Assembly (NCBI GenBank): GCA_963703125.1
Contig: OY969790.1
Coordinates: 3,038,001-3,102,000 of the forward strand
Direction of reading: 5' to 3'
Length of the DNA: 64,000 bases
DNA from: MFD04716-140 sp963703125
Lineage (GTDB): Bacteria > Bacteroidota > Bacteroidia > Flavobacteriales > Flavobacteriaceae
Both the position numbers and the translations under genes were made by a program. This document shows, in pieces, positions 61,161 through 64,000 of this stretch; the stretch's first letter is position 1; each line of letters opens with the position of its first letter. Under the pieces are notes generated by a model. The model did no database searches. It saw nothing but the letters and a program-made list of their open reading frames with translations, and was not told the origin of the DNA.

Positions 61161-64000
61161 TTAGGATATTATTTTAAACTTTCGCTTTCTCAGGTAGGCC
61201 AACGTACTTATAATTAGTATAGTTACTACAACAATATAGACCCAATTCGGAATAGGAATAGGGTCGCCAGTGGCATAAGAATGTAATCCGGATAAGTAAT
61301 AATTTACACCATAATAGGTCATTAATACGGATGCTAATCCAAAAATTGTAGCAACATTATAGGCAAAAAGGCCAGTTAGCTTAGGTATAATACGCATATG
61401 TAGAATAAAGGCATATACTAAAATAGTTACCAAGGCCCAGGTTTCCTTAGCATCCCAACCCCAATATCTACCCCAAGACTCGTTAGCCCAAACACCCCCT
61501 AAATAGGTTCCAATACTTACCATAAATAGTCCACCTATTATGGTGAGTTCACTGATGTATGACAATTCTTGTACAATTCGTTTTATTCTATCCTTATTGG
61601 AATCTTTCAAGAAAATCATGAGCACAAGATTAATTAATCCTATGATGGCACCTAGCATCAAGAAACCATAACTACCTGCTTCTAAAGAGACATGAATAGT
61701 GAGCCAATAGGATTTTAAGACGGGAACCAAAGGTGTAATTTCAGGATCAAGAAAACTTAAGGTGGAAACCAATAAGATGGTTGCGGCCAATACCATGGTT
61801 GCGGCAAGACCACCAAAAGATTTTCTAGTAAACAGCACACCTGCCAGTGTTGAGGTCCAGGCAATATAGATCATAGACTCATAACCATTACTCCAAGGTG
61901 CACGTCCAGAAACGTACCAACGTAGACCAAGCCCTATGGTATGTAGTACAAAGCCAATTACCACCAAGGCAAATAAAATTTGATACACCTTTTTTAGTTT
62001 GATATTTGGTTTAAATACAGAAAGGAACAGGAAAAACAGTAAAGCCAGGCCTAAAAGAAAATAGAAGACGGCCAATCTGGTAAACACATTCATTTTGTTC
62101 AACAGAATTTCAGCATTTAATTTAGTGTCTGAAGGTAGTACTTCACCTCCGTTATTCTTCTGGTAATCCTTTAGCTCAGTAAGTATTAGATTAGCCTTAC
62201 TATAGTTATTACTTGTAATTCCGGACTTTAATGCTGAAGTATAGTCAGTGAAAAATTTATCGGCCACATTGTTTTCATGATTATGACCGTCGTTTTGGCT
62301 GTGATTATGGGTTGAATTGGATACCCAAGTATTATTTGGGTCACCTGGGTTTGGAATAATTTTTAAAAGCGACCCAGAAAAGGCCATACTCAGAATATTG
62401 ATACGTTCATCAATTTTTATAAGTTCCTTTTCATAGACCCCTCTATCAGTGGGGTCCAAGCTGTAGATACTACGCATTTCTTCCCGTAGTTTATACGTGC
62501 CATTTTGGTCAAAGAAGTCTTTATAGGCGGCATAATCTTCCGCAACACTTAACAATTTATGAATGTCTTGATGTTTTCCCATTTTAATGATCGGTGCACT
62601 ATACCAATCTTGTTTATTGGCAAAAAGACTTAAAATAACCTGGTCGGCACTTAACCCGTACATACTTTCCTTACGGGCCAATTTCCGCATGATTTCCCGA
62701 GAGAGGGTATGCATAGGTTTCATCCTTCCTTTAAAATCCTGTACTACCAAAGAACTGAACTCGGCAGCATGGTCTGCTCCAACTGCATTTTTAACAAAGG
62801 ATTCTTGAGCATTCGCGGATAAAGAAATAAACAGCACTAGGATAAAAGTGCCGCTCTTTGCCCTAAGTTTTTTGATTTTTTGGGTGACTTGATAAAAACG
62901 GGTGTTCTTATTGAACAGAGTCCATAGCATACCTATGGTCAAAAGTGCATAGCCTATGTAGGAAATCCAAGTACCCCAAAAATCATGGTTTACACTTAAA
63001 TAGGTTCCTTTCTCATCTTTGTCAAAAGACGATTGAAAGAAACGGTAGCCATCATAATCTAAAATATTATTCATAAAAATACGATAATCAAAGCGTTCAT
63101 TGTTCCGGGAATCCACAAGGGTAACTTCGCTCGCATAGGATGAGGCGCTGTTGGTGCCGGGATATTTTTCCAGTATAAATTCGTTTAGTTTTATTTGAAA
63201 AGGCACAACCACTTCTTTGGAACCATAAGATACTGAAATGTCTAAATCATTAAAATTCAATAAATTAGGTCTTCCTGAATTTCCTCTACTACCGAAAACC
63301 ATAGCTTCTTGTGAATTACCATTAACAGAAATATCCATTACTACTGCGTTTACGCTCTCGTTTTTAACTTTTGAACTTTCAGAATCCATTTGGACTTTAC
63401 CACTTTTCATAAATTTTGAAAACACCATATTTGCGCTACCATCAGAGTATAGTGATCGCAAGCGTAATGGATTATAGGTGTTAGAGCCCATAATGGTGTC
63501 CTTTTGTTGTGTAGCCATTACGGTTTGCATAAAAGTCCTATCCGAAGAAAACAATAATGAATCGTTGCGATAAACAATGTTGAAAGCATTGGGTAGTTGC
63601 GTTTCCTTGAAATTATATACAAAATTGCGAATGCGTTTTGTTTGCCCTTGATTGATGAAATATTCTTCCCTGCCATTTGCCCCGGCAACCACAATTTGTA
63701 ATGTGGGTTTACCGTCAATGCTCTCTACCAACATTTGTTTGGGGTTGGGTATAAAATCTTTGACCTTTATCTCGAAAAGATCATCACCAATTAAATAAGA
63801 TTCACTCCAGCTATTATTACCCAAGGAGGCGAACAAAACTGGTTCTTCAAAATCATAGGTTTGCCCGGCTTTTGACACTTTAAATTTCAAAAATGAATTG
63901 GATGATAAAAATCGGTTTGAAGCATTATTTTCCCGAATATGCATCACGCCCTCAAAACCAAAATAACGAGTTATACCCGCACCTATTAATATGATGATGA
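61161..64000 (-). CDS. ccsBA: CcsBA-type cytochrome c synthetase (ResB-CcsA fusion), N-terminus outside window
   Basis: At least 946 residues are in the window; the frame is open to the right edge, where it reads ITRYFGFEGVMHIRE, a conserved ResB motif. ResB-like region: to about 360 residues before a second half with about eight helices. In the CcsA part the heme-binding WWD-type motif WGRYWGWDAKETW lies 104 residues before the C-terminus, and HVSLEAGSYGFLML and HTIGLGLRWYVSGR supply ligand His residues. This system II enzyme exports heme and attaches it to CxxCH. An unusual His-rich loop (HNHSQNDGHNHEN) lies in the periplasmic middle part. It is convergent with the cytochrome operon. Confidence 0.92.
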   Translation of the reverse strand, partial: IIILIGAGITRYFGFEGVMHIRENNASNRFLSSNSFLKFKVSKAGQTYDFEEPVLFASLGNNSWSESYLIGDDLFEIKVKDFIPNPKQMLVESIDGKPTLQIVVAGANGREEYFINQGQTKRIRNFVYNFKETQLPNAFNIVYRNDSLLFSSDRTFMQTVMATQQKDTIMGSNTYNPLRLRSLYSDGSANMVFSKFMKSGKVQMDSESSKVKNESVNAVVMDISVNGNSQEAMVFGSRGNSGRPNLLNFNDLDISVSYGSKEVVVPFQIKLNEFILEKYPGTNSASSYASEVTLVDSRNNERFDYRIFMNNILDYDGYRFFQSSFDKDEKGTYLSVNHDFWGTWISYIGYALLTIGMLWTLFNKNTRFYQVTQKIKKLRAKSGTFILVLFISLSANAQESFVKNAVGADHAAEFSSLVVQDFKGRMKPMHTLSREIMRKLARKESMYGLSADQVILSLFANKQDWYSAPIIKMGKHQDIHKLLSVAEDYAAYKDFFDQNGTYKLREEMRSIYSLDPTDRGVYEKELIKIDERINILSMAFSGSLLKIIPNPGDPNNTWVSNSTHNHSQNDGHNHENNVADKFFTDYTSALKSGITSNNYSKANLILTELKDYQKNNGGEVLPSDTKLNAEILLNKMNVFTRLAVFYFLLGLALLFFLFLSVFKPNIKLKKVYQILFALVVIGFVLHTIGLGLRWYVSGRAPWSNGYESMIYIAWTSTLAGVLFTRKSFGGLAATMVLAATILLVSTLSFLDPEITPLVPVLKSYWLTIHVSLEAGSYGFLMLGAIIGLINLVLMIFLKDSNKDRIKRIVQELSYISELTIIGGLFMVSIGTYLGGVWANESWGRYWGWDAKETWALVTILVYAFILHMRIIPKLTGLFAYNVATIFGLASVLMTYYGVNYYLSGLHSYATGDPIPIPNWVYIVVVTILIISTLAYLRKRKFKIIS

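Overview
The window comes from a marine-type Flavobacteriaceae (Bacteroidota) genome, in the range of Maribacter, Zobellia, Arenibacter or Muricauda. The genus is inference. The evidence is a SusC/SusD pair, a hybrid two-component system (HTCS), an ECF sigma/FecR/TonB-receptor trio, DUF5916 and DUF5712 families, BfmA/BtgA mobilisation genes, CcsBA-type cytochrome c maturation, promoters of the TAnnTTTG type, and low GC. No rRNA, intact tRNA, integrase, transposase or CRISPR array was seen.

Layout. 0-0.8 kb: the end of a GspF/PilC-like inner-membrane platform protein. 0.8-7.15 kb: a phospholipase-D-like gene and a minus-strand mobilisation module (small ORF, SSB, RadC, candidate oriT, BfmA, DUF5712 relaxase, VirD4-like coupling protein). 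7.4-27.3 kb: an accessory region with an MBL hydrolase, duplicated outer-membrane proteins around a serine hydrolase, a 1330-aa HTCS, an AraC regulator, DUF5916, a MarR unit and several decayed genes (aspartate racemase, DinB, SnoaL-like). 27.3-34.6 kb: a membrane AraC regulator, a SusC/SusD pair and a secreted MBL hydrolase. 35.8-42.8 kb: a redox/regulator block (three SDRs, NmrA, azoreductase, two AraC, two HxlR). 43.6-46.5 kb: an LTA-synthase-like phosphotransferase and a lipid kinase. 47.4-52.6 kb: an acidic lipoprotein beside ECF sigma, FecR and a TonB receptor. 52.9-64 kb: a cytochrome b, an FeS/FAD oxidoreductase, 23-heme and 25-heme c-type cytochromes, a beta-barrel, an OB-fold lipoprotein and CcsBA.

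Three features deserve most attention. First, the 52.9-64 kb locus has the parts of a trans-envelope electron conduit (inner-membrane donor, very large periplasmic multiheme proteins, outer-membrane barrel, surface or periplasmic lipoprotein, and its own heme-attachment machinery). The 25-heme protein is built largely from 72-residue, three-heme tandem repeats. Second, four intergenic regions (7.3, 8.9, 15.6 and 23.5 kb) carry the same arrangement: two TGGAACA half-sites exactly 21 bp apart, then a TAnnTTTG-like -7 box 37-38 bp further on. This looks like one regulon, possibly of the HTCS encoded among the sites. Third, two ~360-bp direct repeats (34.77-35.13 and 43.05-43.41 kb), plus a diverged third copy of their left part at 7.0-7.15 kb, contain the 3' end of a tRNA-Pro-like gene and its terminator. 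They look like attachment-site scars left by islands stacked in tandem.
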